From positions 2,108,001 through 2,172,000 of the forward strand of contig OZ244944.1 of NCBI GenBank assembly GCA_965222335.1: a DNA stretch of 64,000 nt, written 5' to 3'. Below, piece after piece: positions 8,147 to 18,183 of this stretch. Numbering within the stretch: the stretch's first letter is position 1; the number at the start of each line of letters is the position of its first letter. The DNA comes from G965222335 sp965222335 (lineage in GTDB: Bacteria; Pseudomonadota; Gammaproteobacteria; Pseudomonadales; Halieaceae). Position numbers and translations under genes: made by a program. The notes beneath the pieces were generated by a model. It was not told where the DNA came from, did no database searches, and saw only the letters and a list, made by a program, of their open reading frames with translations.

Positions 8147-10327
8147 ATGACTGACATAGTGGGAGGCGGCGCCAAGAAGGTGCTGTACACCCTGGAAACA
8201 GTGCGGCGGATCGGCTTGCGCAGCTCGGCGCGGGCGCTCTCGGCGAATAATACCTGCAAGGCCTGCGGGCTGGGTATGGGTGGCCAGCGCGGCGGCATGA
8301 CCAACGAACTGGGCGAGTACCCGGCGGTGTGCAACAAGAGCGTGCAGGCCCAGTCAACGGATATCCAGCCGCCGCTGCCCCCGGAGTTTTTTGCCCACAG
8401 CCTGGATGAGCTGCGCGAGCTGACCCCGCGACAGCTTGAGCATGCGGGGCGCCTGGGCAATCCCGTATTCAAGGCCGCCGACGACCAGAACTACCGCGAG
8501 GTCACCTGGGACTGGGCTCTGGCGCATGCCGCGCGGCGCCTGGCGGCGACCGACCCGGGGCGGAGTTTCTTCTACAGCTCGGGGCGTTCGTCCAACGAGT
8601 CCGGCTTCCTGCTGCAGCTGCTGGCGCGCCTTTATGGCACCAACAACGTCAACAACTGCTCCTACTACTGCCACCAGGCCACCAGCGTGGGTCTGGGTAC
8701 GACCATCGGTACGGGCACCGCAACCGTGGAGCTGGCAGACCTGAATGGCTGTGACCTGATATTTGTAATTGGCGCCAACCCCGCCTCGAATCACCCGCGC
8801 TTTATTCACAAGCTGCAGGCCTGTCGCGAGCGCGGCGGCCACGTGGTGGTCATTAACCCTGCGCGCGAACCCGGGCTGGTGAAGTTCGCGGTCCCGCGCA
8901 GCGCCCGCTCAATGATCGCCGGCGGCACCGAGATCGCCTCGGCCTACCTGCAGCCCAATATCGGTGGCGATATCGCGGTGTTCAAGGGGCTGGCCAAGGC
9001 GGTGCTGGAGAGTGGCGCCGAGGACAGGGCCTTCCTCGCGGAGCACTGCGAGGCCAGCGAGGGTTTTATCGCCGATATCGAGGCCACCACCTGGGCGGAT
9101 ATCGAGACCGCCAGCGGCCTGGACCGCGCACAGATCAGCGCCGTAGGTGACATTTACAGTCGCTCCCGAAACGCGGTCTTCGCCTGGGGTATGGGCATGA
9201 CCCATCACCGTTTTGGCGGCGAGAACGTGGAATATATTGCCAACCTGGCGCTGCTCCGGGGCATGGTGGGGCGTCCCCACGCGGGCCTGCTGCCCTTGCG
9301 GGGACACAGCAACGTCCAGGGGATCGGCACGATCGGGGTGAAACCGGTGCTGCCGGAGGCGGTATTCCAGCGCATCGAGGAGACCTTCGGGGTGCGCCTG
9401 CCGACGGGCCCGGGAATGGACACCCTGGCCGGGCTGGAGGCGGCCCACGCCGGCAGGATCGACGCCGCCTGCCTGGTGGGCGGCAACCTCTACGGGGCGA
9501 CCCCGGATGCCGCCTGGGCGGTAAAGGCCCTGCGGCGCATAGGTTTCAAGCTGTATCTCACTACTACGCTCAACCAGGGCCACTTGCACGGAGTCGATGA
9601 CAGTGAGGCCCTGATCCTCCCGGTCTGTGCGCGGGATGAGGAGCCCCAGGCGACCACGCAGGAGTCCATGTTCAACTACGTGCGCCTGAGTGATGGCGGC
9701 ATCAAGCGCCTGGACAACGTGCGCTCGGAGGTCGCGATCCTCGCCGACCTCGGGCAGCGCCTGCTGCCGGACAGTCCGGTGGACTTTGCCGGCTTTGCCG
9801 ATCATCGCAGCCTGCGCCAGGCCATCGCCGCCACCGTGCCGGGGATGGAAGCCCTGCAGGACATCGACGTGGCACGCGAGGAATTTCACGTCCGCGGGCG
9901 CCTGCTGCACACCCCGGTCTTTCACACGCCCTCCGGGCGGGCCCGCTTCCAGGTCCACCCCATTCCCCGGGCCAACGAGGCCGGGGAACACTACCCCCTG
10001 CTGCTGGCCAGCGTGCGTAGCGAGGGGCAGTTCAACACCATGATTTACGAGGAACAGGACAGTTATCGCTACCGGGCGGGGCGCCGCTCGGTGCTCATGG
10101 GACCCGAGGACATGCAGCGCCTCGAACTGGGCGAGGGCGATATCGTGGACGTGGTTTCCGACGCGGGCCGGCTGGCCGCGGTCACCGTCTGCCGCTTCGA
10201 CCTGCCGCCGGGTAACGTCCTGGCCTATTATCCCGAGGCCAACATTCTCTGCCAGCGGCAGGTGGACCCTCGCAGCCGCACCCCGAACTTCAAGTCGGTG
10301 CCGGTGCGGATCGAACGCACCGGGTGA
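8147..10327 (+). CDS. FdhF/YdeP-family molybdopterin oxidoreductase
   Basis: 726 residues of the formate-dehydrogenase-alpha-like family. Visible features: an N-terminal CKACGLGMGGQRGGMTNE segment; the cofactor-binding core (FFYSSGRSSNESGFLLQ, NNVNNCSYYCHQATSVGL, DLIFVIGANPASNHPR); and a C-terminal beta-barrel molybdopterin-guanine-dinucleotide-binding domain (ARFQVHPI ... VLMGPEDMQRLELGEGDIVDV, quoted in parts). The Cys in NNCSYYC, where FdhF has selenocysteine, is plain TGC and the gene has no in-frame TGA. No electron-transfer partner gene is adjacent. YdeP-type proteins are poorly characterised and linked to acid resistance in E. coli, so the substrate is unknown. Confidence 0.85.
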   Translation: MTDIVGGGAKKVLYTLETVRRIGLRSSARALSANNTCKACGLGMGGQRGGMTNELGEYPAVCNKSVQAQSTDIQPPLPPEFFAHSLDELRELTPRQLEHAGRLGNPVFKAADDQNYREVTWDWALAHAARRLAATDPGRSFFYSSGRSSNESGFLLQLLARLYGTNNVNNCSYYCHQATSVGLGTTIGTGTATVELADLNGCDLIFVIGANPASNHPRFIHKLQACRERGGHVVVINPAREPGLVKFAVPRSARSMIAGGTEIASAYLQPNIGGDIAVFKGLAKAVLESGAEDRAFLAEHCEASEGFIADIEATTWADIETASGLDRAQISAVGDIYSRSRNAVFAWGMGMTHHRFGGENVEYIANLALLRGMVGRPHAGLLPLRGHSNVQGIGTIGVKPVLPEAVFQRIEETFGVRLPTGPGMDTLAGLEAAHAGRIDAACLVGGNLYGATPDAAWAVKALRRIGFKLYLTTTLNQGHLHGVDDSEALILPVCARDEEPQATTQESMFNYVRLSDGGIKRLDNVRSEVAILADLGQRLLPDSPVDFAGFADHRSLRQAIAATVPGMEALQDIDVAREEFHVRGRLLHTPVFHTPSGRARFQVHPIPRANEAGEHYPLLLASVRSEGQFNTMIYEEQDSYRYRAGRRSVLMGPEDMQRLELGEGDIVDVVSDAGRLAAVTVCRFDLPPGNVLAYYPEANILCQRQVDPRSRTPNFKSVPVRIERTG

Positions 10328-10334
10328 TGAGCAC

Positions 10335-10353
10335 AGCAGCCCTGAAGGCTGCT
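10335..10353. terminator. Bidirectional hairpin between convergent genes
   Basis: AGCAGCC, loop CTGAA, GGCTGCT: a perfect 7-bp stem filling the 24-base gap between the stops of the molybdoenzyme gene and glyS. No T tract on either strand, so it may act as an RNA 3'-end stabiliser or weak terminator. Confidence 0.45.
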
Positions 10354-12430
10354 ACCGGGGCACCGCGAGCTGGGAGATATCCGCTACCTGCAGGAACAGG
10401 CCGCGCAGGGCGTGCAGCAGGTTGAGCCGGTTGTCGCGCAGGGCCGGGTCCTCGGCATTCACCATTACCCCGTCGAAAAAGGCATCCACGGGTTCGCGCA
10501 GGGCCGCGAGGTCGCGCAGGGCGTCACCGTAGGCCTCCTGCTCCAGATGCTGCCGGGTCCGTGTCTCCAGGTCACTGACCGCCCGGGCAAGTTCGACCTC
10601 CTGGGCTTCCTGAAGTAAGTCAGTGCTCACACTGGAAAAGGCATGGCCAGTCTCAAGCTTACCCAGGATATTGGCGACCCGCTTGTTGGCGGCGGCCAGG
10701 GACGCGGCCTCTGGCAGCTGGCTGAAGGCGTGCACAGCGTGGACCCGGCGCTGGATGTCCAGGGGCCGACTGGGTCCGGTGGCGCTGACCGCGCGGAATA
10801 CCTCAACCGGGATGGCCTCTTCCTCATACCAGGCCCGGAAGCGCTCCAGCATGTAAGTCAGGACCTGTTCCGCAGTATCCGCTGCCAGCAGCGAATCCGG
10901 GTAGCATGCCAGGGCTTCGCGCAGGCAGTCCCGCAGGTCCAGGTCCAGTTCTTTCTCCACCAGGATGCGCAGGACCGCGAGGGACGCGCGGCGCAGGGCG
11001 AAGGGGTCCTTCGAGCCGGTGGGTGGCTGGCCGATACCGAAGATCCCTACCAGCGTGTCCAGTCGGTCCGCGAGGCCCAGCGCGATCGCGGTGGGGTTCT
11101 CCGGCAGTTCGTCCCCGGCGAAGCGGGGGCGATACTGCTGCGCCTGGGCCGCGGCGACGTCGGGGTGCTCGCCATCATGGGCGGCGTAGTAGGCACCGGC
11201 AGTGCCCTGCATGTCCGGAAACTCCTGCACCATTTCCGTGACCAGGTCGGTCTTGCTCAGGCGGGCTGCCCGGGCGGCCCGCCCGGGGTCACTGCCCAGG
11301 CGTTGCGCGAGCCAGCCGGCGAGACGCTCGAGGCGCCGGGTCTTGTCGTGCAGGGTGCCCAGCTGCTTCTGGAACACGATATCCTTCAGCTGTTCTACAC
11401 GGCTGTCGAGGCTGTGTTTCTTGTCGGTATCGAAAAAGAAGGCGGCGTCCGCCAGGCGCGGGCGAATCACCCGCTCATTGCCGTCGATCACCTGCACCGG
11501 GTCTTCGCTCTCTATATTGCTCACGGTCACGAAGTGCGGCAGCAGGCGACCCTCGCTATCGACCAGGTGGAAGTACTTCTGGTGTTCCTTCATCGAGGAA
11601 ATCAGCGCCTCCGCCGGTACCTTGAGAAAGCGCTCCTCGAACGTGCCGGTGAGCGCCACCGGCCATTCGACCAGGCCGGTGACCTCATCCAGCAGGTCGG
11701 GGTCGATCACCGCGGTGGCCTTGAGGGCACTGGCCTCGGCCATCACCTGCTCGCGAATGGAATCGCGGCGCGCGCTGAAGCTGGCCATCACATGGGCTTC
11801 GGCGAGCACCGAGGGGTAGTCCTCCGGACGCGCCAGGGTGAGCTCGCCGCGACTGTGAAAGCGGTGGCCCCGGGTGCGGTTGCCTGTGGGCAAGCCCAGG
11901 ACCTCGCCAAAGTCGCTGTCCTGGCCGAGCATCGCCACCACCCAGTGCACCGGGCGTACAAACTCCACCCGGCTGGCGCCCCAGCGCATCCTCCGGGCGA
12001 TGGGCAGCTGGCGGATGCTCTCGTTGATGATCTCGTTAAAGCTCGCGGCGGCGGACGCCCCGGCCACTGTGCGCTGCAGGCCCAGGCGGGGCCCCTTGGG
12101 CGTGTCGATGGTCTGCAGGTCCTCCGGTGCCACCCCCTGCTTGCGCGCGAAACCGGCTGCCGCGGGGCTCCAGTTGCCGGCGTCGTCGCGGGCGCGATCC
12201 GCCGGCGGCCCCAGCAACTCCTCGGTGCGATCGGGTGCGTGGGTGGCAACTTCCGCGATCATGACCGCCAGGCGGCGCGGGCTGGCGAACCATTGCACCT
12301 CGCCGTGGCTCAGCTCGCGCTGCGCCAGCCCGGCGACGATACCGTCCCGCAGGCCCTCGCCCAGCGCCTGCAAATTTTTCGGTGGCAGTTCCTCGGTGCC
12401 AAGTTCCAGCAGCAGGGTTTCGGTACTCAT
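10352..12430 (-). CDS. glyS: Glycyl-tRNA synthetase beta subunit
   Basis: 692 residues, the usual length (~690). Begins MSTETLLLELGTEELPPK, the family's N-terminal signature, and continues with HxxD-type segments (FSARRDSIREQV, LDEVTGLVEWPVAL, SMKEHQKYFHL) and a C-terminal anticodon-binding region (FFDGVMVNAEDPALRDNRL). Forms an alpha2beta2 enzyme with GlyQ, the beta chain providing tRNA recognition. Its ATG overlaps the glyQ stop by 4 bases (ATGA), so translation is coupled. Confidence 0.97.
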   Translation of the reverse strand: MSTETLLLELGTEELPPKNLQALGEGLRDGIVAGLAQRELSHGEVQWFASPRRLAVMIAEVATHAPDRTEELLGPPADRARDDAGNWSPAAAGFARKQGVAPEDLQTIDTPKGPRLGLQRTVAGASAAASFNEIINESIRQLPIARRMRWGASRVEFVRPVHWVVAMLGQDSDFGEVLGLPTGNRTRGHRFHSRGELTLARPEDYPSVLAEAHVMASFSARRDSIREQVMAEASALKATAVIDPDLLDEVTGLVEWPVALTGTFEERFLKVPAEALISSMKEHQKYFHLVDSEGRLLPHFVTVSNIESEDPVQVIDGNERVIRPRLADAAFFFDTDKKHSLDSRVEQLKDIVFQKQLGTLHDKTRRLERLAGWLAQRLGSDPGRAARAARLSKTDLVTEMVQEFPDMQGTAGAYYAAHDGEHPDVAAAQAQQYRPRFAGDELPENPTAIALGLADRLDTLVGIFGIGQPPTGSKDPFALRRASLAVLRILVEKELDLDLRDCLREALACYPDSLLAADTAEQVLTYMLERFRAWYEEEAIPVEVFRAVSATGPSRPLDIQRRVHAVHAFSQLPEAASLAAANKRVANILGKLETGHAFSSVSTDLLQEAQEVELARAVSDLETRTRQHLEQEAYGDALRDLAALREPVDAFFDGVMVNAEDPALRDNRLNLLHALRGLFLQVADISQLAVPR

Positions 12431-13383
12431 GCTTGGGCGGCCTCCGCTTGCAGCTTGTCCAGGATCTCCTGGCGCGGGCCGGGGTCCGCGAGGGGGAAGC
12501 CCATGCTCGCCCGCGCCTGCAGGTAACTCTGGGCGACCGCCCGGGCCAGGGTGCGCACCCGCAGGATGAAGCGCTGGCGTTCGGTCACCGAAATTGCATG
12601 CCGGGCGTCCAGCAGGTTGAAGGTGTGGGAGGCCTTCATCACCATTTCATAAGCCGGCAGGGGCAGGTTGCGTTCTACCAGGCGCATGGCCTCGCCCTCG
12701 AAGTGGTCGAACTGGCGAAACAGGAAACCGGTATCGGCTTCCTCGAAGTTGTAGCGCGACTGCTCCACCTCGTTCTGGAGAAACACGTCGCCGTAGGTCA
12801 CCACCCCCGCAGGGCCGTCGGCCCAGATCAGGTCGTAAATACTGTCCACCCCCTGCAGGTACATCGCGATGCGCTCGAGGCCATAGGTGATTTCACCTGT
12901 GACCGGGAAGCATTCGAGGCCACCCGCCTGCTGGAAATAGGTAAACTGGGTCACTTCCATGCCGTTGAGCCAGACCTCCCAGCCCAGGCCCCAGGCACCC
13001 AGGGTGGGTGACTCCCAGTTATCCTCGACGAAGCGGATATCGTGGATAGCGCTGTCGATGCCCAGGGCCTGCAGGGAGTCCAGGTACAGCTGCTGGAAGT
13101 CCGCCGGCGAGGGCTTCATCACCACCTGGAACTGATAGTAGTGCTGCAGCCGGTTGGGGTTTTCACCGTAGCGGCCATCGGTGGGGCGACGGCTGGGCTG
13201 GACGTAGGCCGCATTCCAGTTCTCGGGTCCCACCGCGCGCAGGAAGGTGGCCGGGTGGAAGGTGCCGGCGCCCACTTCCATGTCCAGTGGCTGCAGCACA
13301 ACGCAGCCGCGGGCTGCCCAGTATTCCTGCAGGCGCAGGATAAGTTCCTGGAAAGTCAGGGATTTGGGTTCGTCCTTGGACAC
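12427..13383 (-). CDS. glyQ: Glycyl-tRNA synthetase alpha subunit
   Basis: 318 residues, with class II synthetase catalytic-chain signatures: FQELILRLQEYWAARGC, LDMEVGAGTFHPATFLRA, GRYGENPNRLQHYYQFQV and DNWESPTLGAWGLGWEVW (each within the conserved core). Starts with GTG; no ATG lies close upstream in frame. Catalyses glycine activation with the GlyS subunit. First gene of the glyQS operon, with a consensus -10 box just upstream on the minus strand. Confidence 0.97.
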   Translation of the reverse strand: MSKDEPKSLTFQELILRLQEYWAARGCVVLQPLDMEVGAGTFHPATFLRAVGPENWNAAYVQPSRRPTDGRYGENPNRLQHYYQFQVVMKPSPADFQQLYLDSLQALGIDSAIHDIRFVEDNWESPTLGAWGLGWEVWLNGMEVTQFTYFQQAGGLECFPVTGEITYGLERIAMYLQGVDSIYDLIWADGPAGVVTYGDVFLQNEVEQSRYNFEEADTGFLFRQFDHFEGEAMRLVERNLPLPAYEMVMKASHTFNLLDARHAISVTERQRFILRVRTLARAVAQSYLQARASMGFPLADPGPRQEILDKLQAEAAQA

Positions 13384-13418
13384 GGGTACACCTGTGAGCT
13401 GGTTGCAAAAAGCCGGGT

Positions 13419-13424
13419 ATTATA
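13419..13424 (-). promoter_or_regulatory. -10 box of the glyQS promoter
   Basis: Reads TATAAT on the minus strand, 36 bases before the glyQ GTG. No good TTGACA match lies 16-18 bases further upstream. Location and the exact -10 consensus support it. Confidence 0.5.
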
Positions 13425-13546
13425 CAGTCTCTTGGGCCGCGATGATGCACCCCGGGGTGGATATCTCGACTGCGTGAGGCTGGTAGCCACCCCGCGGGGA
13501 CCGGCATAATGGCGACTCCCCGCCTTCAGCACCGGAACACCTGTTT

Positions 13547-14440
13547 ATGGACAAGCTCAAGGCCTGGACAATCTGGGCCATTACGCATGTCAGTGCCGCA
13601 CTGCCCCTGTCCTGGGCCCGCGGCCTGGGCAGATTGCTGGCGCGAATCTACTGGCCCTTCAACGGCAGCAGCCGGCGCGTAACGGAGCGGAACCTGGCCC
13701 TGGCCTTCCCCGATATGCCCGCACCGGAGCGTCGGCAGCTGGCGCGGGAGAGCCTGGCGGCGACGGCGGAGCTGGTCGCGGAAATGGGCCACGTGTGGCT
13801 GCACCCCTGGTCGCGGCTGCAGCGGCGGATTGTCAGTGTGGAGGGTGCGGAACTGGTGCAGGCGGCGCGCGATTCCGGGCGCGGCGTGATCGTTCTCGCC
13901 CCCCACCTGGGTAACTGGGAGGTGGCCGGCCTGCACGTGGCCACCCTGGGGCCGACCGTGGCCCTGTACGAACCGCCGCAGATCAGCGCCCTGGGGCCGA
14001 TGATCGAGCGCGCCCGGCAGCGCACCGGCTCGACCCTGGTGCCTACTGACAGCCGCGGCCTGGCCCGCCTGTTGAAAAGCGTGCGCGGCGGCCACATCTC
14101 CGGCATCCTGCCCGACCAGTGCCCGCGGGAACTGAGCGCGGGCATGAACAGTGAATTTATGGGCGTGCCCTGCTTTACCGGCACCCTGGCGAGCAACATG
14201 ATCAGGCGCACCGGCGCCGTGGCCCTGTTCTGTCGCGCGCGGCGCGTTCCGGGGGGCTTCGACCTGCGTTACACGGCGGCGGAGGAAGCGATCTACGATG
14301 CGGACACGGCCACGTCCCTGGCGGCGATGAACCGTGGGGTCGAGCGCCTGCTGCAGGATTGCGTCGCCCAGTACCAGTGGGAATACAAACGTTTCAAGGT
14401 ACGCCCGCGCAACGGCAATGATGTCTATGCCGATTGCTAG
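13547..14440 (+). CDS. LpxL/HtrB-family lipid A acyltransferase
   Basis: 297 residues with an N-terminal hydrophobic segment and the catalytic HX4E motif HLGNWE (~residue 121). The following NxG-like and DQ segments (GILPDQCPRE, FMGVPCFTGTLASNM) are those of the LpxL/LpxM superfamily. These inner-membrane enzymes add secondary acyl chains to lipid A using acyl-ACP. The same gene stands near glyQS in Pseudomonas. Which acyl position it serves cannot be told from sequence alone. Confidence 0.88.
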   Translation: MDKLKAWTIWAITHVSAALPLSWARGLGRLLARIYWPFNGSSRRVTERNLALAFPDMPAPERRQLARESLAATAELVAEMGHVWLHPWSRLQRRIVSVEGAELVQAARDSGRGVIVLAPHLGNWEVAGLHVATLGPTVALYEPPQISALGPMIERARQRTGSTLVPTDSRGLARLLKSVRGGHISGILPDQCPRELSAGMNSEFMGVPCFTGTLASNMIRRTGAVALFCRARRVPGGFDLRYTAAEEAIYDADTATSLAAMNRGVERLLQDCVAQYQWEYKRFKVRPRNGNDVYADC

Positions 14441-14473
14441 CGCGTCCTCGCGCCAATAACTGACGGGAGCATT

Positions 14474-15262
14474 ATGTACTACGGCAAAATCGTGGCGGGC
14501 CTGCTGGGCCTGCTGCTCGGTGGCCCCATTGGCCTGGTGATCGGTCTGCTGCTGGGCCACAGTTTCGATCGGGGCCTGGCCCGCACCCTGGCCATGGGCT
14601 CGCCGGAGCACCTGCAGGAAGTGCAGCGCAGCTTTTTTACCACTACTTTCCGGCTGCAGGGCTACCTGGCCAAGGCGGACGGGCGGGTATCCGAGGAGGA
14701 AATCGCCCACACCGAGGAAGTCATCCGCCAGATGGGCCTCAACGCGGACCAGCGCCGGCAGGCCATCGAACTGTTCAAGGAAGGCAGTGCCGCGGGCTTT
14801 GACCCCGAGCCGACAGTCGCCGGTTTCATGGCGGTGGCCGGTGCCCAGCGCCAGCTGAGGCAGACCCTGCTGCTGTTCCTGGTGTCGCTGGCACTGGCAG
14901 ACAGCCACCTGGATGCGGCAGAGCGCGAGGCACTCACCCGGATTGGCGGCCTGCTCGGCGTGTCCCCGACGCAGCTCGAACAGCTGCTGCGAATGGCCGA
15001 GGCCCAGGGCCATTTTCACGGCCAGCAGGGCGGGGGTGGATCATCCGCGCCCACGCTGGAGGATGCCTACGCCGCCCTGGGCGTGTCCCCGGATATCAGC
15101 GACAGGGAGCTGAAGCGCGCCTATCGCAAGCTGATGAGCGAGCACCACCCCGACAAGCTGATTGCCCGCGGCGTGCCCGAGGACATGCTCAAGCTGGCGA
15201 CCGAAAAAGCCCAGGACATCCAGGCGGCCTACGCAAGGATTCGCGAACACCGCGATCGCTAG
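14474..15262 (+). CDS. djlA: DnaJ-like membrane co-chaperone DjlA
   Basis: 262 residues. One N-terminal glycine-rich membrane helix (~8-28), then a TerB-like helical domain (~50-150; YLAKADGRVSEEEI, QTLLLFLVSLALADSHLD) and a C-terminal J domain (~195-262) with the HPD motif in SEHHPDKL. A Gly/Ser linker separates the two. DjlA is an inner-membrane anchored DnaK co-chaperone that affects envelope stress signalling. Preceded by GGGAGC and 33 bases after the acyltransferase gene. Confidence 0.93.
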   Translation: MYYGKIVAGLLGLLLGGPIGLVIGLLLGHSFDRGLARTLAMGSPEHLQEVQRSFFTTTFRLQGYLAKADGRVSEEEIAHTEEVIRQMGLNADQRRQAIELFKEGSAAGFDPEPTVAGFMAVAGAQRQLRQTLLLFLVSLALADSHLDAAEREALTRIGGLLGVSPTQLEQLLRMAEAQGHFHGQQGGGGSSAPTLEDAYAALGVSPDISDRELKRAYRKLMSEHHPDKLIARGVPEDMLKLATEKAQDIQAAYARIREHRDR

Positions 15263-15272
15263 TGGGAGCTCA

Positions 15273-16721
15273 CTAGATTCGCCAGAACATCGGCGTGAAC
15301 AGCACCAGCAGGGTGAAGACCTCCAGGCGTCCCAGCAGCATCGCGAAGCACAGCAGCGCCTTGGCCGGCTCATTGATGCCGGCGTAGTTGGCGGCGACCT
15401 CACCGAGGCCGGGGCCGAGGTTGTTAAGCGAGGCGGCCACCGCCGAGAACGCGGTCAGAAAATCCAGGCCGGTCAGCATCAGCAGCAACATGATGGTGAT
15501 AAAGGCGAACATGTACACCGCGAAAAAACTCCACACCGCGCTGACCACCGCGGCCTCCACCCGCCGGCGTCCCATTTTCAGGGGAATGACCGCCTGCGGG
15601 TGGACCAGCTGCTTGAGCTCGCGGATGCCCTGCTTGTAGATCAGCATCAGGCGCATGGCCTTGATCCCGCCACCGGTGGAGCCCACGCAACCGCCCATGA
15701 AGGAAAACATCAGCAGCATCACCGGCAGGAAGGTGGGCCAGGTGCTGTAGTCCTGGCTGGCAAAACCGGTGGTGGTGGCGATAGAGATCGCCTGGAACAG
15801 GCCGTGAACCAGGGCGTCGCCCGGCGCCACCGTGCCGCTCAGCACCAGATAGCTGCAGGTAATGGTGACGCACACCAGCAGCGCGCCGCCGAAGAACTTG
15901 GTCTCGCTGTCGCCGGCATAGCCGGCAAGGGAACGGCGCCGCCAGCTGAGAAAGTGCAAACCGAAATTGATCCCCGAGGCGCACATGAACACGCTGGCGA
16001 TCAGCAGGATGGCGTTGCTCTCGAAATAGCCAAGGCTGGCGTCGTGGGTGGAAAAACCGCCGATGGCGACGGTGGAGAAGGCGTGACTGATAGCGTCAAA
16101 GGCGGACATGCCGGCGACGTAGTAGCTCAGGGCACACACCACGGTCAGTGCCACGTAGACCGAAAACAGGGCCTTGGCGGTCTCGGTGATACGCGGGGTG
16201 AGCTTGGAATCCTTGCTCGGCCCGGGGATTTCCGCGCGGTACAGCTGCATCCCGCCAATGCCGAGCATCGGCAGTACCGCTACTGCCACGACGATAATAC
16301 CGATGCCCCCCAACCACTGCAGCAGCTGGCGATAGATCAGGATCGACGCCGGCAGGTCGTCCAGGCCCACGATCACCGTGGCGCCGGTGGTGGTGAGGCC
16401 GGATACGGATTCGAAAATCGCTTCCACCGGGCTCAGGGACAGCCCCTCGGTGACCGCGAAAGGCAGCGCCCCGAACAGGCCCAGGACGACCCAGAACAGG
16501 GAGGTGATCAGGAAGCCATCGCGAATACGCAGTTCGTGCGTCGAGTAGCGCGCCGGCGCCCACATCACCAGGCCCGAGGTGAAGGTAATGCCGGTGGCGA
16601 GCAGGAAGCCGGTGACCGTGTGATCGTCGGCTATCAGGCCAACGACCAGGGGCACCAGCATGCTGGTGCTGAACAGCATCAGCAGCATCCCGAGGACCTT
16701 GAACGCAGTGCTGAAATGCAT
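15273..16721 (-). CDS. trkH: Trk potassium uptake channel subunit TrkH
   Basis: 482 residues, multi-spanning membrane protein with the repeated pore loops of the Trk/Ktr family (SGLTTTGATV, TVAIGGFSTHD, TTTGFASQDYSTWP, GGCVGSTGGGIKAMR). Transports K+ and is gated by TrkA, encoded 8 bases upstream in the same operon. Typical length is ~480. Converges on djlA with only 10 bases between stops. Confidence 0.96.
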   Translation of the reverse strand: MHFSTAFKVLGMLLMLFSTSMLVPLVVGLIADDHTVTGFLLATGITFTSGLVMWAPARYSTHELRIRDGFLITSLFWVVLGLFGALPFAVTEGLSLSPVEAIFESVSGLTTTGATVIVGLDDLPASILIYRQLLQWLGGIGIIVVAVAVLPMLGIGGMQLYRAEIPGPSKDSKLTPRITETAKALFSVYVALTVVCALSYYVAGMSAFDAISHAFSTVAIGGFSTHDASLGYFESNAILLIASVFMCASGINFGLHFLSWRRRSLAGYAGDSETKFFGGALLVCVTITCSYLVLSGTVAPGDALVHGLFQAISIATTTGFASQDYSTWPTFLPVMLLMFSFMGGCVGSTGGGIKAMRLMLIYKQGIRELKQLVHPQAVIPLKMGRRRVEAAVVSAVWSFFAVYMFAFITIMLLLMLTGLDFLTAFSAVAASLNNLGPGLGEVAANYAGINEPAKALLCFAMLLGRLEVFTLLVLFTPMFWRI

Positions 16722-16729
16722 CGGCGCGC

Positions 16730-18106
16730 CTAGGAGAAGAAGCCGAAGCCGACCGCGAACAGCTTTTCCACCGCGGCAATACGACTGCGATCAATCAGGA
16801 ACAGGATGACGTGGTCGTCGGGCTCGATCACGATATGGCGGTGGGCAATAAGGACCTCGTTGCCGCGCACGATGGCGCCAATGGAAACGCCTTCCGGCAG
16901 GTTGATTTCATCCAGGCGCCGCCCCACCACCTTGGACGAGTAGGCATCGCCGTGGGCGGTCAGTTCGATCGCCTCGGCAGCGCCGCGCCGCAGGGAGTGT
17001 ACGTTGCTGATGTCGCCCCGGCGCACGTGGGTCAACAGGCTGCCAATGGTGATCTGCTGCGGCGAAATGGCGATGTCGATCTCGTCACCCACGAGATCGG
17101 CGTAGGCGGCGTTGGTGATCAGGGTGATCACTTTCTTCGCCCCCATGCGTTTGGCCAGCATCGACATCATGATGTTGGATTCGTCATTGTTGGTCAGGGC
17201 GCAGAAGACGTCGGTGGATTCAATATTTTCCGCCGACAGCAGCTGCGGCTCCGCGGCGCTGCCGCAAAGCACGATGCTGTGCTTGAGCCGCTCGGAGAGC
17301 ACCCGGCAGCGACTGTAGGACTTTTCGATCACCTTGACCTGATAGTGGCCATCGAGGCCCTGGGCCAGGGTCGCGCCGATGTTGCCGCCGCCGGCGATCA
17401 TCACCCGCTTGTAGGGCTTGTCCACCTTGCGCAGCTCCGACATCACCGCGCGGATGTTCTTGCGCGCGGCGATGAAGAAAACCTCATCATCCGCTTCCAC
17501 CACGGTGTTGCCCTCGGGGATGATCGGCCGGTCCTGGCGAAAAATCGCCGCGACCCGGGTGTCCACCTTGGGCATGTGCTTGCGGATTTCCTGCAGCTCC
17601 TGGCCCACGATCGGCCCGCCGTAGTAGGCGCGAACCGCGACCAGTTGTACCTTGCCGTCAGCGAAATCCAGTACCTGCAGGGCGCCGGGATTGGCAATCA
17701 GCTGGCGGATGTTGTTGGTCACCAGCTGCTCCGGCCCGATGATCACATCCACCGGTATATTTTCAGGGTTGAACAGCTGGTCCTGGTAGGCGAGATAGTT
17801 GGGTGAGCGCACCCGGGAGATCTTGGTGGGCGTGTTGAACACCGTGTGCGCCACCTGGCAGGCCATCATGTTGATCTCGTCGCTGTTGGTGACTGCGATC
17901 AGCATGTCGGCGTCCTCGGCCCCCGCCTTGAGCAGGGTGCCCGGGTGGGAGGCGCCCCCCATTACGGTGCCGATATCCAGGCGGTCCTGCAGATTGCGCA
18001 GCTTTTCCGGATCGGTGTCGACCACGGTGATGTCGTTCTGCTCATTGGCCAGGTGTTCGGCCAGCGTGCCGCCAACCTGGCCGGCACCCAGAATGATGAT
18101 CTTCAT
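16730..18106 (-). CDS. trkA: Trk system potassium uptake regulator TrkA
   Basis: 458 residues: two tandem RCK units, each a Rossmann NAD-binding domain (GAGQVGGTLAEHL at ~7; AGGGNIGATLAQGL at ~240) followed by a TrkA-C domain. Peripheral cytoplasmic ring that gates TrkH in response to NADH/ATP. Precedes trkH by 8 bases; follows rsmB in the conserved def-fmt-rsmB-trkA order. Confidence 0.97.
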   Translation of the reverse strand: MKIIILGAGQVGGTLAEHLANEQNDITVVDTDPEKLRNLQDRLDIGTVMGGASHPGTLLKAGAEDADMLIAVTNSDEINMMACQVAHTVFNTPTKISRVRSPNYLAYQDQLFNPENIPVDVIIGPEQLVTNNIRQLIANPGALQVLDFADGKVQLVAVRAYYGGPIVGQELQEIRKHMPKVDTRVAAIFRQDRPIIPEGNTVVEADDEVFFIAARKNIRAVMSELRKVDKPYKRVMIAGGGNIGATLAQGLDGHYQVKVIEKSYSRCRVLSERLKHSIVLCGSAAEPQLLSAENIESTDVFCALTNNDESNIMMSMLAKRMGAKKVITLITNAAYADLVGDEIDIAISPQQITIGSLLTHVRRGDISNVHSLRRGAAEAIELTAHGDAYSSKVVGRRLDEINLPEGVSIGAIVRGNEVLIAHRHIVIEPDDHVILFLIDRSRIAAVEKLFAVGFGFFS

Positions 18107-18183
18107 GGTCCGGGGACCCCGTCAGCAAGTGTCTGCGCCTGGTGGCTGTAGAGCGCGATTGTAAGCACTGGGGCGTGGGCTGG

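Noticed and set aside
10643..12526. 627-codon plus-strand ORF
   Set aside because: Antisense to glyS, whose protein has all family features.
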